Source: Bacteroidales bacterium (GTDB lineage: Bacteria > Bacteroidota > Bacteroidia > Bacteroidales > UBA10428). From it: a DNA stretch of 36,209 bases. The notes beneath the pieces were generated by a model, which ran no database searches, was not told the origin of the DNA, and worked only from the letters and a program-made list of their open reading frames with translations. A program made the position numbers and the translations under genes. The stretch spans positions 1-36,209 of the forward strand of contig JAFGVA010000146.1 in the NCBI GenBank assembly GCA_016938235.1, given 5' to 3'. Shown here piece by piece: positions 25,888 to 34,305 of the stretch; position 1 is the first letter of the stretch, and each line of letters opens with the position of its first letter.

Positions 25888-25899
25888 TACTCTCTCTAT
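25888..25899 (-). repeat. 12-bp inverted repeat, right copy
   Basis: TACTCTCTCTAT follows immediately after the TAA of the out-of-frame remnant and is the exact reverse complement of 24744-24755. The pair brackets the decayed segment. No transposase or target-site duplication is visible. Confidence 0.5.
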
Positions 25900-25926
25900 A
25901 ATTAGGAAGCTAATTGTAGTCTTTTG

Positions 25927-25955
25927 CCGCTTCGGGAAACCGGGGCGGTTTTCTT
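25927..25955 (+). terminator. Rho-independent terminator after the decayed receptor
   Basis: CCGCTTCGG pairs with CCGGGGCGG (9 bp including two G-T pairs) around a GAAA-type loop, followed by TTTTCTT. Its survival behind a dead gene suggests it served the lost downstream gene. Confidence 0.8.
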
Positions 25956-26028
25956 GTATAACGAAACACATTTTTTATAAATCCAATTTATTATATCTAA
26001 CACCACAATTAATTGCATTTGTTAAAGA

Positions 26029-27453
26029 ATGGTTTTCAATTCCACTGTATTCCTTGTCTTTTTCATCTTTTTTTATTTTCTGTATTGGAGGATTAACAAC
26101 AAGTATTCCCTAAATGCAAGAAACCTCTTCATATTAATTGCCAGTTATGTTTTTTATGGATGGTGGGATTGGCGTTTTCTTGGTTTAATAGTGCTAAGTT
26201 CGGCTGTTGACTATTTTATCGGACTACAATTAACCAAAACAGATAATAAGCTGAGACAAAAAACCCTTTTATTGATAAGTCTGGTTGTTAACCTGGGAGT
26301 TCTGGGCTTTTTTAAATATTTCAATTTCTTTATAGACGGTCTGAATAGCTTATTATCGCAGTTTAATATTCATCCTGTTTCTCAAAGTCTAGAAATTATT
26401 CTTCCGGTTGGAATATCCTTTTATACTTTTCAGACTTTAAGTTACACCATAGATATTTATAGGGGGAAAATAAAACCAACAGAAAACATTCTGTCTTTTT
26501 TTGCTTTTGTTTCCTTCTTTCCTCAATTAGTTGCCGGACCTATTGAGCGGGCTGCTCATCTTCTGCCCCAATTTAAGGACCGGAAAACTTTCAACCATTT
26601 TACAAGTGTAAAAGGCTTAAGGTTGTTACTTCTTGGATTTTTTAAGAAAGTTGTAATAGCTGATAACTTTGGACTTTTGGCAAACAGCATTTTCAACCCA
26701 GAAAATTCACCCTCCGGGTTAACTGTATTTCTGGGAGCTTGTTTTTTTGCCTTGCAGATTTATGCCGATTTTTCAGGTTATTCAGATATAGCTATAGGTA
26801 TTTCAAGATTACTCGGGTTTGACCTGATGATAAATTTTAAAACACCCTATTTTGCCAAATCGTTTGGAGATTTCTGGAAGCGATGGCATATTTCACTTTC
26901 AATCTGGTTCCGTGATTATGTATACATTCCACTGGGTGGCAGCAGAAATCCTATTTCAAGAACCTATTTAAACCTGATAATTACTTTTTTATTATCGGGA
27001 CTATGGCATGGAGCTAACGTGACCTTTTTAATATGGGGAGGTTTGCATGGCCTGCTTTTAATTATTGAGAAAAAGTTCAGACTGATAAAATTAAAATCGG
27101 TTTACTTTCCTTTTGTGTTATTGCTTGTAATACTATTCTGGATTCCATTCAGGGCAGAAAATGTGGAACTTCTGAATAGTTATATAAAAGCATTGTTCAG
27201 TTTTAGTAACTATTCCACAAATGAGATCATGCAGATATTAAGCGACTTCTCAATCAGAAGGTTTATTGCCTTAATAAGTGTTTTAACTGCTTTCCTTAGC
27301 CTTGAATATTTTACCAGAAATAAAGGTTTTGATGAATTCCTTATTGGCAAAAAAACTTGGTTCAGGTATTTAATTTATTATCTTATAATAGTTACAATCA
27401 TCCTGTTAGGAAACTTTAATGTGAAACCCAGTTTTATATATTTTCAGTTTTAA
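26029..27453 (+). CDS. AlgI-type membrane-bound O-acyltransferase (MBOAT)
   Basis: This 474-residue protein has about ten or more membrane segments. The diagnostic MBOAT features are all here: YVFYGWWDWRFLGL near residue 45-60, ILPVGISFYTFQTLSYTIDI near 125-145, FPQLVAGPIERA near 170, FGDFWKRWHISLSIWFRDYV near 285-305 and SGLWHGANVTFLIWGGLHG near 325-345 with the catalytic His in LWHGA. AlgI and its relatives pass acyl (usually acetyl) groups across the inner membrane to exported polysaccharides, with an AlgJ/AlgX-like SGNH partner. The next gene encodes such a partner and overlaps by one base (TAATG). The glycan acceptor is unknown; no polysaccharide synthesis genes are in the window. Confidence 0.93.
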   Translation: MVFNSTVFLVFFIFFYFLYWRINNKYSLNARNLFILIASYVFYGWWDWRFLGLIVLSSAVDYFIGLQLTKTDNKLRQKTLLLISLVVNLGVLGFFKYFNFFIDGLNSLLSQFNIHPVSQSLEIILPVGISFYTFQTLSYTIDIYRGKIKPTENILSFFAFVSFFPQLVAGPIERAAHLLPQFKDRKTFNHFTSVKGLRLLLLGFFKKVVIADNFGLLANSIFNPENSPSGLTVFLGACFFALQIYADFSGYSDIAIGISRLLGFDLMINFKTPYFAKSFGDFWKRWHISLSIWFRDYVYIPLGGSRNPISRTYLNLIITFLLSGLWHGANVTFLIWGGLHGLLLIIEKKFRLIKLKSVYFPFVLLLVILFWIPFRAENVELLNSYIKALFSFSNYSTNEIMQILSDFSIRRFIALISVLTAFLSLEYFTRNKGFDEFLIGKKTWFRYLIYYLIIVTIILLGNFNVKPSFIYFQF

Positions 27454-28367
27454 TGAAAAAACTTATAAGACAAATATTAATTTTCTTTATTCCGGTGTTT
27501 ATTGGACTAATTTTGTTACCGGTTAATAAGAGGGCTCGGTTTGTTGAGTTAAAAGATGACTGCTTTAATCATGGAATCTGGGTTTACGATCGAATTCACA
27601 ATAATTCCGAAAACATAGATATAGCCTTTTTAGGATCTTCTCATACGCTAAATGGAATTAATGACAAACTTATCAGTGAAAAACTTGACTCGCTCACTGC
27701 TGTGAATTTTGGCTATTGTCGTTATGGACGAAATTTTCATTATGATTTGTTACAAGAAATACTCTCGGAATATAAGATTAAGAAATTGGTTGTTGAAGTT
27801 CGAGAAGGAGAAAACCGATCGAGCCACCCTATTTATCCGTTCATTGCTGACACAAAAGATATTTTCCTGAATAATTCTATTGCCAACAGAGAGTTTTTTT
27901 ATGAAATATGGACTCATCATGCCTATAAACTTGAGTTGTTTCAGGATAAAATCTATGACCAGGCAACAAAAGTGTCAATTCGAAAAGATAATTATGGATT
28001 TGCTTCTCATCCAGATACGGCATCAGCCAGTTACCTTAATAAAAGAAAACTTAAAAATAGCAATACTGATACAATCATGTCTGATATTCAAAGAAATATA
28101 GAATATAAATTTGGTCGTGATTATCAAAAAAAGATAGCTGCTTTATGCCAGGATAATAACATAGAGATCTACTATTTATTTCTCCCCTCTTTTGCTTCTG
28201 CCTGCGGAATACCTAAAGAATTTAAAATTTACCAAAAGTTTGGGAAACTAATTATACCTCCCGATTCTATTTATGATGATATGGATAACTGGTGGGATCA
28301 TGGACATTTGAATTTTGCCGGAGCCGATAAGATATCTTTATGGTTGGCTAACGAGCTAACAAAATAG
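27453..28367 (+). CDS. SGNH-hydrolase-like acyltransferase partner of the MBOAT protein
   Basis: This 304-residue protein has one N-terminal membrane anchor (IRQILIFFIPVFIGLILLPV). The rest faces the periplasm and has the SGNH signature: IAFLGSSHTLNG near residue 58-69 with the candidate nucleophile Ser, and WWDHGHLNFAGADKIS near the C-terminus with the Asp-x-x-His catalytic pair. This is the arrangement of AlgJ/AlgX and DltD-like partners, which accept an acyl group from the MBOAT protein and place it on the glycan. The one-base overlap with the MBOAT gene makes tight co-expression likely. Substrate and acyl group are not visible in the sequence. Confidence 0.8.
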   Translation: MKKLIRQILIFFIPVFIGLILLPVNKRARFVELKDDCFNHGIWVYDRIHNNSENIDIAFLGSSHTLNGINDKLISEKLDSLTAVNFGYCRYGRNFHYDLLQEILSEYKIKKLVVEVREGENRSSHPIYPFIADTKDIFLNNSIANREFFYEIWTHHAYKLELFQDKIYDQATKVSIRKDNYGFASHPDTASASYLNKRKLKNSNTDTIMSDIQRNIEYKFGRDYQKKIAALCQDNNIEIYYLFLPSFASACGIPKEFKIYQKFGKLIIPPDSIYDDMDNWWDHGHLNFAGADKISLWLANELTK

Positions 28368-28370
28368 CTT

Positions 28371-28425
28371 CAGGAATTTAATGCTCAATAATTGCCGAAT
28401 TAAAACCTGATAAATCCTGTTTTTT
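28371..28425 (+). terminator. Possible weak terminator after the MBOAT pair
   Basis: CAGGAATTT can pair with AAATCCTG across a long loop (one bulge), followed by six T. The long loop makes it uncertain. Confidence 0.3.
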
Positions 28426-28504
28426 CCAAGATTATTATTCCTTACATTCGAAAAATTTTGCAGAAAACTGCGAATTGTCATGTAATCTATGTATATAAAT
28501 ACAT

Positions 28505-28512
28505 TAAATTTG
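28505..28512 (+). promoter_or_regulatory. Bacteroidota -7 promoter element for rocD
   Basis: TAAATTTG matches the TAnnTTTG consensus exactly, 37 bp before the rocD start. The nearest upstream TTG (28475-28477) is farther away than the usual spacing of about 20 bp, so only the -7 element is well supported. Confidence 0.5.
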
Positions 28513-28548
28513 CATTAAAATACAAAAAAACAAATTAACTCTTTATCT

Positions 28549-29766
28549 ATGACAAGTCAGGATTATATTAAGAAAGAAGACCAGTACGGAGCACATAACT
28601 ACCATCCGCTCCCGGTAGTGCTGGACAAAGGTGAAGGAATTTTTGTCTGGGACGTTGAAGGAAAAAAGTATTTCGATTTCCTTTCAGCCTATTCAGCAGT
28701 TAACCAGGGTCATTGTCACCCAAAGATTGTTAATGCAATGGCCGAACAGGCAAAAACACTGGCTCTTACATCAAGGGCATTTTACAACAGCAGTCTTGGT
28801 TTGTACGAAGAGTATATTACCAAATATTTCGGCTACGACAAGGTTTTACCAATGAACACCGGTGCCGAGGGTGACGAGACAGCGCTTAAACTTTGTCGCA
28901 AATGGGCCTACGAAAAGAAAGGTATTGAAGAAAACAAAGCAAAAATAATAGTTTGCGAGGGTAATTTCCACGGAAGAACCATTACCATTATTTCCATGTC
29001 AACCGACCCTGATTCATACAAAGGATTCGGACCTTACACTCCTGGATTTGAGGTGGTACCATACAACGATATTCCTGCTCTGAAAAAAGCATTGGAAGAT
29101 CCAAATGTTGCCGGATTCCTTGTAGAACCTATCCAGGGTGAAGCAGGAGTTTACGTTCCTGACGATGGTTACCTGAAGAAGGCCTATGATTTGTGTAAAG
29201 CTAAGAACGTTCTTTTCATTGCCGACGAAGTACAAACCGGTTTAGCAAGAACAGGTAAAATGCTGGCATGCGACCATGAGGGTGTTCGTCCTGATATTCT
29301 TATCCTCGGAAAAGCACTTTCCGGAGGTACCTATCCCGTTTCCGCAGTTTTGGCTGACGATGAAATCATGCTTTGTATTAAACCGGGTGAACATGGCTCA
29401 ACCTATGGGGGAAACCCGGTGGCTGCAAAAGTTGCTATAGCAGCCTTAGAAGTTCTTAAAGAAGAAAAGCTTGCCGAAAATTCAGAAAAACTGGGTGAGC
29501 TATTCCGCGCCGAAATGCAAAAACTGGCTGACAAATACGAAATGGTCGAAAAAGTTCGCGGAAAAGGTTTGCTTAATGCTATAGTTATCAAGCCTACAAA
29601 GGGCATTAAAGCCTGGGATGTTTGTCTGAAAATGAAAGAAAACGGACTCATAGCAAAGCCAACTCATGAGCATATAATTCGTTTTGCACCACCCCTGGTA
29701 ATTAATGAAAAACAGCTGATGGAAGCTGTTGGAATTATTAAAAAGACTATTGAAGAACTAAACTAA
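28549..29766 (+). CDS. rocD: Ornithine--oxo-acid aminotransferase
   Basis: This is a 405-residue PLP-dependent class III aminotransferase, the normal length for RocD. It transfers the delta-amino group of ornithine to 2-oxoglutarate, giving glutamate-5-semialdehyde (arginine/ornithine catabolism and proline synthesis). Diagnostic stretches: [14 protein letters not shown] near the N-terminus, typical of ornithine aminotransferase; [38 protein letters not shown] around 225-237; and the PLP lysine, Lys255, in [10 protein letters not shown]. The conserved HGSTYGGNP follows. The consensus GAEAVET reads GAEGDET here, a mild variation. It has its own promoter element upstream and a strong terminator downstream, so it is probably monocistronic. 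Confidence 0.93.
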   Translation: MTSQDYIKKEDQYGAHNYHPLPVVLDKGEGIFVWDVEGKKYFDFLSAYSAVNQGHCHPKIVNAMAEQAKTLALTSRAFYNSSLGLYEEYITKYFGYDKVLPMNTGAEGDETALKLCRKWAYEKKGIEENKAKIIVCEGNFHGRTITIISMSTDPDSYKGFGPYTPGFEVVPYNDIPALKKALEDPNVAGFLVEPIQGEAGVYVPDDGYLKKAYDLCKAKNVLFIADEVQTGLARTGKMLACDHEGVRPDILILGKALSGGTYPVSAVLADDEIMLCIKPGEHGSTYGGNPVAAKVAIAALEVLKEEKLAENSEKLGELFRAEMQKLADKYEMVEKVRGKGLLNAIVIKPTKGIKAWDVCLKMKENGLIAKPTHEHIIRFAPPLVINEKQLMEAVGIIKKTIEELN

Positions 29767-29786
29767 ATGTTCATAACTTAACTCAC

Positions 29787-29812
29787 AAGCCGGATTCTTT
29801 CCGGCTTTTTTT
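29787..29812 (+). terminator. Rho-independent terminator of rocD
   Basis: AAGCCGG pairs with CCGGCTT around a seven-base loop and is followed by a run of seven T. It lies 20 bp past the rocD stop. Confidence 0.92.
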
Positions 29813-29837
29813 AGCTTTAAAACGAATCAATTATCAC

Positions 29838-29880
29838 TATTTTTGCGTTACTTACCAACTTGTTGTTACATTTTGCGTTA
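29838..29880 (+). promoter_or_regulatory. Candidate promoter and direct repeats upstream of the adenylate cyclase
   Basis: TATTTTTG (29838-29845) fits the TAnnTTTG -7 consensus. The string TTTTGCGTTA occurs twice, at 29841-29850 and 29871-29880, exactly 30 bp apart (about three helical turns), which suggests a regulator binding site. No clear -33 element is visible. Confidence 0.35.
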
Positions 29881-29950
29881 AAAAAACGTAAGCAAAAAAA
29901 ACAAACAAGCATTTTTTTATTACTTTTATTAGTAAGCACCAACACTGATT

Positions 29951-31576
29951 ATGAGCTACAAAGTTTTAATAGTTGATGACAATATTAATAACAGCAGGTT
30001 AATAGAAGGTATCCTGAGTGTTGACGAGCGCGATTTTGATTGTCATTTTGCAGAAAACGGTGCCATAGCTTATGAGAAGGCTAAAGAGATCATTCCCGAC
30101 CTGATACTGATGGATCTTCTGATGCCTGAGGTTGATGGTATTGAAGCCCTGAAATTACTTCAAAAACATAACGAACTGCGGGAGATTCCTGTAATTCTGA
30201 TTACAGCCTATAAAACCAACGAAAACTTCAAGCTGGCATTCGACGAAGGTGCTTTCGATTTTATTACCAAGCCAATTGATATTAACGAATTACGTTCAAG
30301 AATTAATAAAGCACTGGGTGTTGGAGAAACCCTTCGCCGAATCAAAATTAAAATAGGTAAGTACAAACAGCAAAGAAAAGAACTTGAAAAAAAGGCTGTT
30401 CTTGCCCAAAATGTTCAAAACTCATTTATTGTTACCAATTATAATGGCGAAATAGACTGGGCAAACGATGGGTTTCAGAATATGCACGGTCTTTCCATTG
30501 AAAACCACATCAACAAATTTGGGCGAGATATTAAAAAAGTATACAACGATGATGATATAAGCCAGAATATCGACAGGTGTTTCAATGAGCAAATCCCCAT
30601 TAGCTTTACAATTGGCTTAACTCACCCCGATAAAACAGAGAAATGGCTTCAGGTTTTTATTTCTCCACAACTCACAAAAGGTAATAATATAGAAAAACTT
30701 ATTATTGTTGAATCAGATATTACCGAGCTAAAAGTAAAGGAAAAAGAACTTAATGAGCAGAATATTAAAATGCTCCATATAACCGAAAACCTGGAAAACG
30801 CAAACTCGCAGCTCGAAAATCAAAGAGACGAAATCAACCTTCAGAAAATAAAAATTGAAGAGGAGCAGGAAAAATCAGAGCGCCTGCTGTTAAATATACT
30901 TCCGTTTGAAGTTGCCAGACAGCTTAAGTCAAAGGGGAAAGCAGGTACAAGATTTTATAAGCATGTTTCGGTAATGTTTGGCGATTTTAAAGGGTTTTCA
31001 AAGCTAAGCAAAGAGCTTGAACCAAAAACACTGGTAAGTTATCTTGACGATTACTTTATTCGGTATGACGAAATAATTGGCGCACATTATCTGGAGAAAA
31101 TAAAAACCATAGGCGATGCCTATATGTGTGCCGGTGGACTGCCCCTCCGTAATAATTCTCACCCTGTTGATGCCGTACTTGCAGGCCTCGAAATTCAACA
31201 TACCATGCATGTAATTAACAACGAAAACGCAAAAAATAACGTGCCTTTATGGGAACTTCGAATTGGGGTGCATACAGGTCCGGTTGTTGCCGGTGTTGTG
31301 GGAAATAAAAAATTTGCATACGATATCTGGGGCGATACAGTTAATGTTGCTGCGCGCATGCAGGAACGCGGCGAAGTTGGCAAGGTAAATGTTTCAGGCG
31401 AAACCTATGAACATATAAAAGATTACTTCTTTTGTGAATACAGGGGTAAAATTGAAGCTAAAAATGTGGGGAAAATCGACATGTATTTCGTAAACAGACT
31501 TAAACCCGAATTTACCGAGGATAAGCTTGGGTTAATACCAAACGAAGAGTTTAAACTGCTGGTTAATAAGCTTTAA
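29951..31576 (+). CDS. Adenylate cyclase with receiver and PAS domains
   Basis: This 541-residue protein carries a response-regulator receiver at 1-120 (Asp9-Asp10, phospho-acceptor Asp55 in LILMDLLMPEVDG, Lys in FITKPIDI), a PAS-like sensor at about 150-260 (NGEIDWANDGFQNMHGLS, ends EKLIIVESDITELKVKEKEL), a coiled coil at about 260-315, and a class III nucleotide cyclase at about 325-515. The metal aspartates sit in VMFGDFKGFS and KTIGDAYMCAGG. The purine-selecting pair is Lys (KIKTIGDAYM) and Asp (AYDIWGDTVNVAARM), the adenylate rather than guanylate type. So cAMP is the expected product, made under control of a phosphorelay. No histidine kinase is adjacent. It stands alone between two intergenic regions. 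Confidence 0.9.
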   Translation: MSYKVLIVDDNINNSRLIEGILSVDERDFDCHFAENGAIAYEKAKEIIPDLILMDLLMPEVDGIEALKLLQKHNELREIPVILITAYKTNENFKLAFDEGAFDFITKPIDINELRSRINKALGVGETLRRIKIKIGKYKQQRKELEKKAVLAQNVQNSFIVTNYNGEIDWANDGFQNMHGLSIENHINKFGRDIKKVYNDDDISQNIDRCFNEQIPISFTIGLTHPDKTEKWLQVFISPQLTKGNNIEKLIIVESDITELKVKEKELNEQNIKMLHITENLENANSQLENQRDEINLQKIKIEEEQEKSERLLLNILPFEVARQLKSKGKAGTRFYKHVSVMFGDFKGFSKLSKELEPKTLVSYLDDYFIRYDEIIGAHYLEKIKTIGDAYMCAGGLPLRNNSHPVDAVLAGLEIQHTMHVINNENAKNNVPLWELRIGVHTGPVVAGVVGNKKFAYDIWGDTVNVAARMQERGEVGKVNVSGETYEHIKDYFFCEYRGKIEAKNVGKIDMYFVNRLKPEFTEDKLGLIPNEEFKLLVNKL

Positions 31577-31927
31577 GATTAGATTTTTCTCCTCGCTCCC
31601 TGTTCATCTCATTTTAATTTCATTTTTTCATAAAATCGGCATTTTTTATTTCAACATTTTCAATTTATACAAAATTTCATTTCAATATTATTTAAAATCA
31701 GTCTAATTAATCTGATTTTGATGAGATTGTGATTAATATAACAAAAAAAAGGAATCTGAATAGTTTCAAGTTTCAAATAAATGATGTTACTTTGAAGTGC
31801 GTTAGCCGATTGATGATTTAGTAAGCTACTTTCCAGGGGATTCTTTTTCAATATAACGAAATGATTTTCAGTAAGATACATTTATCATACTGTACTATTA
31901 TAAATATTATTATAACATAATTACTAT
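31577..31927. other. 351-bp AT-rich intergenic region with one hairpin
   Basis: AAAATCAG (31694-31701) pairs perfectly with CTGATTTT (31712-31719) around a ten-base loop; the T-run is short, so it is at best a weak terminator for the cyclase. A near-match to the -7 element, TACTTTG, occurs at about 31788. The promoter of the decarboxylase operon must lie in this stretch. No gene is seen. Confidence 0.45.
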
Positions 31928-33487
31928 ATGAATAGCCAAGAAAAGATCAAAGAGTTGATCGAAAAGCGTGAATTAGCTAAACAAGGCGGCGGTTTAAAAC
32001 GTATTGAATCTCAACACCAAAAGGGTAAGCTTACAGCGCGCGAGCGTATTGAAATACTGCTTGATGAAGGAAGCTTCGAGGAGTATGATATGTTTGTAAC
32101 GCATCGTTGCACCGATTTCGGATTAGAAAAAGAATCATACCTGTCAGACGGTGTTGTTACAGGTCATGGTACTATTGATGGCCGAGTTGTTTATGTTTTC
32201 TCGCAGGACTTCACAGTTTTTGGAGGTTCTCTTTCTGAAACATTTGCACAAAAAATCTGTAAAATAATGGACCAGGCCATGAAGGTTGGTGCTCCGTTAA
32301 TCGGAATTAATGACAGTGGAGGTGCACGTATTCAGGAAGGCGTAAAAAGTTTGGCTGGTTATGCCGAAATTTTTGAAAGAAATATAATGGCATCTGGTGT
32401 TATTCCTCAAATTTCAGCAATTTTCGGACCTTGCGCCGGTGGTGCTGTTTACAGTCCGGCACTTACCGATTTTATTTTAATGACAGAAAGTACCAGCTAC
32501 ATGTTTGTTACAGGTCCAAAAGTAGCAAAAACAGTAACCGGCGAAAATATAAGTACCGAAGATTTAGGAGGTGCAGAGGTTCATGCTACTAAGTCAGGTG
32601 TTTCACATTTTGTAGCAGAAGATGAAGAAGAAGGACTTTTAATGATTCGCAAACTTCTTTCCTACCTCCCTCAAAACAATCTTGAAGAACCACCATTAGG
32701 GCCAACAGATGATCCAATTGAAAGAATTGAAGATGCGCTTAACGATTTAGTGCCTGTTGATCCTAATAAACCTTACGACGTAACTGATGTTATTCAGCTT
32801 ATTGTTGACGATCATGAATTTCTTGAAGTTCAGTCGAAATACGCTAAAAATATTGTAACAGCTTTTGCTAAAATGGGTGGCATGCCTGTTGGTATAGTTG
32901 CAAACCAGCCTAAATTTCTTGCCGGTGTTCTGGATATTAATTCTTCGAGAAAAGCTGCCCGGTTTGTTCGTTTTTGCGATGCTTTTAATATTCCTTTAGT
33001 CACTCTTGTCGATGTTCCCGGATTCCTTCCAGGTTCGGCGCAAGAATACGGTGGAATTATTATCCACGGAGCCAAACTTTTATTTGCCTATGGTGAGGCT
33101 ACTGTACCTAAAGTTACAGTTACACTGCGTAAATCCTATGGTGGGGCACACGATGTAATGAGCTCTAAACAATTAAGAGGCGATATCAACTACGCCTGGC
33201 CATCTGCTGAAATTGCAGTAATGGGTGCTACCGGTGCAGTTGAAGTTCTTGAAGGACGTAAAATCAGCCAAATAGAAGATCCTGAAGAAAAAGCAAAATA
33301 CATTGCTGAAAAAGAAAAAGAGTACAAAAATAAATTTGCTAACCCATACGAGGCTGCAAAATACGGATATATTGACGATGTTATTGAGCCAAGAAACACT
33401 AGGTTCAGAATTATACGTGCACTGAAAACTCTTGCTACTAAAAAAGAGCTTTTACCACCAAAAAAACACTCTAATATTCCATTATAA
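31928..33487 (+). CDS. mmdA: Methylmalonyl-CoA decarboxylase, carboxyltransferase (alpha) subunit
   Basis: This is a 519-residue acyl-CoA carboxyltransferase of the propionyl-CoA carboxylase beta / MmdA family, full length. N-terminal stretch [21 protein letters not shown]; oxyanion-hole glycines in [19 protein letters not shown] and [14 protein letters not shown]-terminal half with [20 protein letters not shown] and [15 protein letters not shown]. The enzyme removes the carboxyl group from (S)-methylmalonyl-CoA and loads it on the biotin carrier. It is followed by genes for a gamma subunit, a biotin carrier and a Na+-pumping beta subunit, which makes the decarboxylase (EC 7.2.4.3) more likely than an ATP-dependent carboxylase, since no biotin carboxylase gene is present. 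A methylmalonyl-CoA epimerase gene, often next to it, is absent here. Confidence 0.92.
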   Translation: MNSQEKIKELIEKRELAKQGGGLKRIESQHQKGKLTARERIEILLDEGSFEEYDMFVTHRCTDFGLEKESYLSDGVVTGHGTIDGRVVYVFSQDFTVFGGSLSETFAQKICKIMDQAMKVGAPLIGINDSGGARIQEGVKSLAGYAEIFERNIMASGVIPQISAIFGPCAGGAVYSPALTDFILMTESTSYMFVTGPKVAKTVTGENISTEDLGGAEVHATKSGVSHFVAEDEEEGLLMIRKLLSYLPQNNLEEPPLGPTDDPIERIEDALNDLVPVDPNKPYDVTDVIQLIVDDHEFLEVQSKYAKNIVTAFAKMGGMPVGIVANQPKFLAGVLDINSSRKAARFVRFCDAFNIPLVTLVDVPGFLPGSAQEYGGIIIHGAKLLFAYGEATVPKVTVTLRKSYGGAHDVMSSKQLRGDINYAWPSAEIAVMGATGAVEVLEGRKISQIEDPEEKAKYIAEKEKEYKNKFANPYEAAKYGYIDDVIEPRNTRFRIIRALKTLATKKELLPPKKHSNIPL

Positions 33488-33497
33488 ATCAGAAGCT

Positions 33498-33863
33498 ATG
33501 GTTTTAAGTAAAATAAGTATGGACGCGATTGACTCTGATGCAATTATCCTTACCATTGTTGGATATCTTATAGTTTTTGCTGCATTAGTTATACTTTATC
33601 TTGTGTTTTATTATTTGCCGAAATTTTTAAAAATTAAAATAAGTTTTAAAAGAAAAGCGAAAGAAGCTGACACAACAACGCAAGTACCTGAAATTGAGTT
33701 GACAGGAGAAGTAAACGCTGCCATCAGCATGGCTTTGTATCTCCATTTTAACCAATATCACGATGAAGAAAACACATCAATGACTATTAAAAGGGAATCA
33801 AGAATATATTCGCCCTGGAGTTCAAAAATTTACCAGGTTCGCAATCAGTTTAACAGGTTATAA
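33498..33863 (+). CDS. Na+-pumping decarboxylase gamma subunit (OadG family)
   Basis: The protein is 121 residues from the ATG at 33498, 10 bp after mmdA. An upstream ATG at 33432 lies inside mmdA and adds a leader without family resemblance, so it is rejected. It has one membrane helix near the start (ILTIVGYLIVFAALVILYLV), then a short charged cytoplasmic tail with ELTGEVNAAISMALYLH, typical of Bacteroidota OadG-type proteins. The gamma subunit holds the alpha, biotin-carrier and beta parts together at the membrane. The small size, single helix and operon position support the call; sequence conservation in this family is low. Confidence 0.85.
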   Translation: MVLSKISMDAIDSDAIILTIVGYLIVFAALVILYLVFYYLPKFLKIKISFKRKAKEADTTTQVPEIELTGEVNAAISMALYLHFNQYHDEENTSMTIKRESRIYSPWSSKIYQVRNQFNRL

Positions 33864-33881
33864 CTATTCAGAAATATACCA

Positions 33882-34301
33882 ATGAAGAAATTCAAATTTA
33901 AAATACGTGGCAATGAATACGGGGTTCATATTCAATCAATTGATGACAACATTGCCAAAATAGAAGTTAATGGAACATCTTACGAGGTTGAGCTTGAAAA
34001 TGAAGCTAAACAAACAAAAACCCCAACTCTTATCCGTAAAGTTGTTCAAACAGGTGCTCAGAAAATTGAGAAGAAAGAAGGTGGTTCCTCTACCCCTGTA
34101 AAAGCTCCCTTACCTGGAAAAATTATCCTGGTAAAGGCTAAAATTGGAGACCAGGTGAAAAAAGGTGATGTTCTTCTTATTATGGAAGCCATGAAAATGG
34201 AAAATGAAGTAATGGCATCAAAAGACGGTGTTATTGAAACCATTAAAGTTAATGTTGGCGACAGTGTTCTCGAAGGCGATGTATTAATGGAAACAGTTTA
34301 G
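33882..34301 (+). CDS. Biotin carboxyl carrier subunit of the decarboxylase
   Basis: This is a 139-residue protein. Its C-terminal half (about 70-139) is a biotinyl-lipoyl domain with LPGKIILVKAKIGDQVKKGD and the biotinylation motif EAMKMENEV, where Lys105 carries biotin, 34 residues from the end as is usual. The N-terminal part is a less conserved KFKIRGNEYGVHI segment found on such carriers in Bacteroidota. It shuttles the carboxyl group from the MmdA site to the membrane beta subunit. It starts 18 bp after the gamma gene and ends 4 bp before the beta gene. The symbol mmdC would apply if the substrate is methylmalonyl-CoA. Confidence 0.92.
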   Translation: MKKFKFKIRGNEYGVHIQSIDDNIAKIEVNGTSYEVELENEAKQTKTPTLIRKVVQTGAQKIEKKEGGSSTPVKAPLPGKIILVKAKIGDQVKKGDVLLIMEAMKMENEVMASKDGVIETIKVNVGDSVLEGDVLMETV

Positions 34302-34305
34302 TATT

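Noticed and set aside
24741-25899. Insertion sequence defined by the 12-bp inverted repeats
   Set aside because: There is no transposase or target-site duplication; the content is a receptor fragment and a gene tail.
31928-33487. Propionyl-CoA carboxylase beta subunit
   Set aside because: The sequence would fit, but the operon has Na+-pump subunits and no biotin carboxylase, which favours the decarboxylase.
33432-33497. Upstream ATG for the gamma subunit
   Set aside because: It overlaps the end of mmdA and adds a leader unlike the family; the ATG at 33498 follows mmdA by 10 bp.
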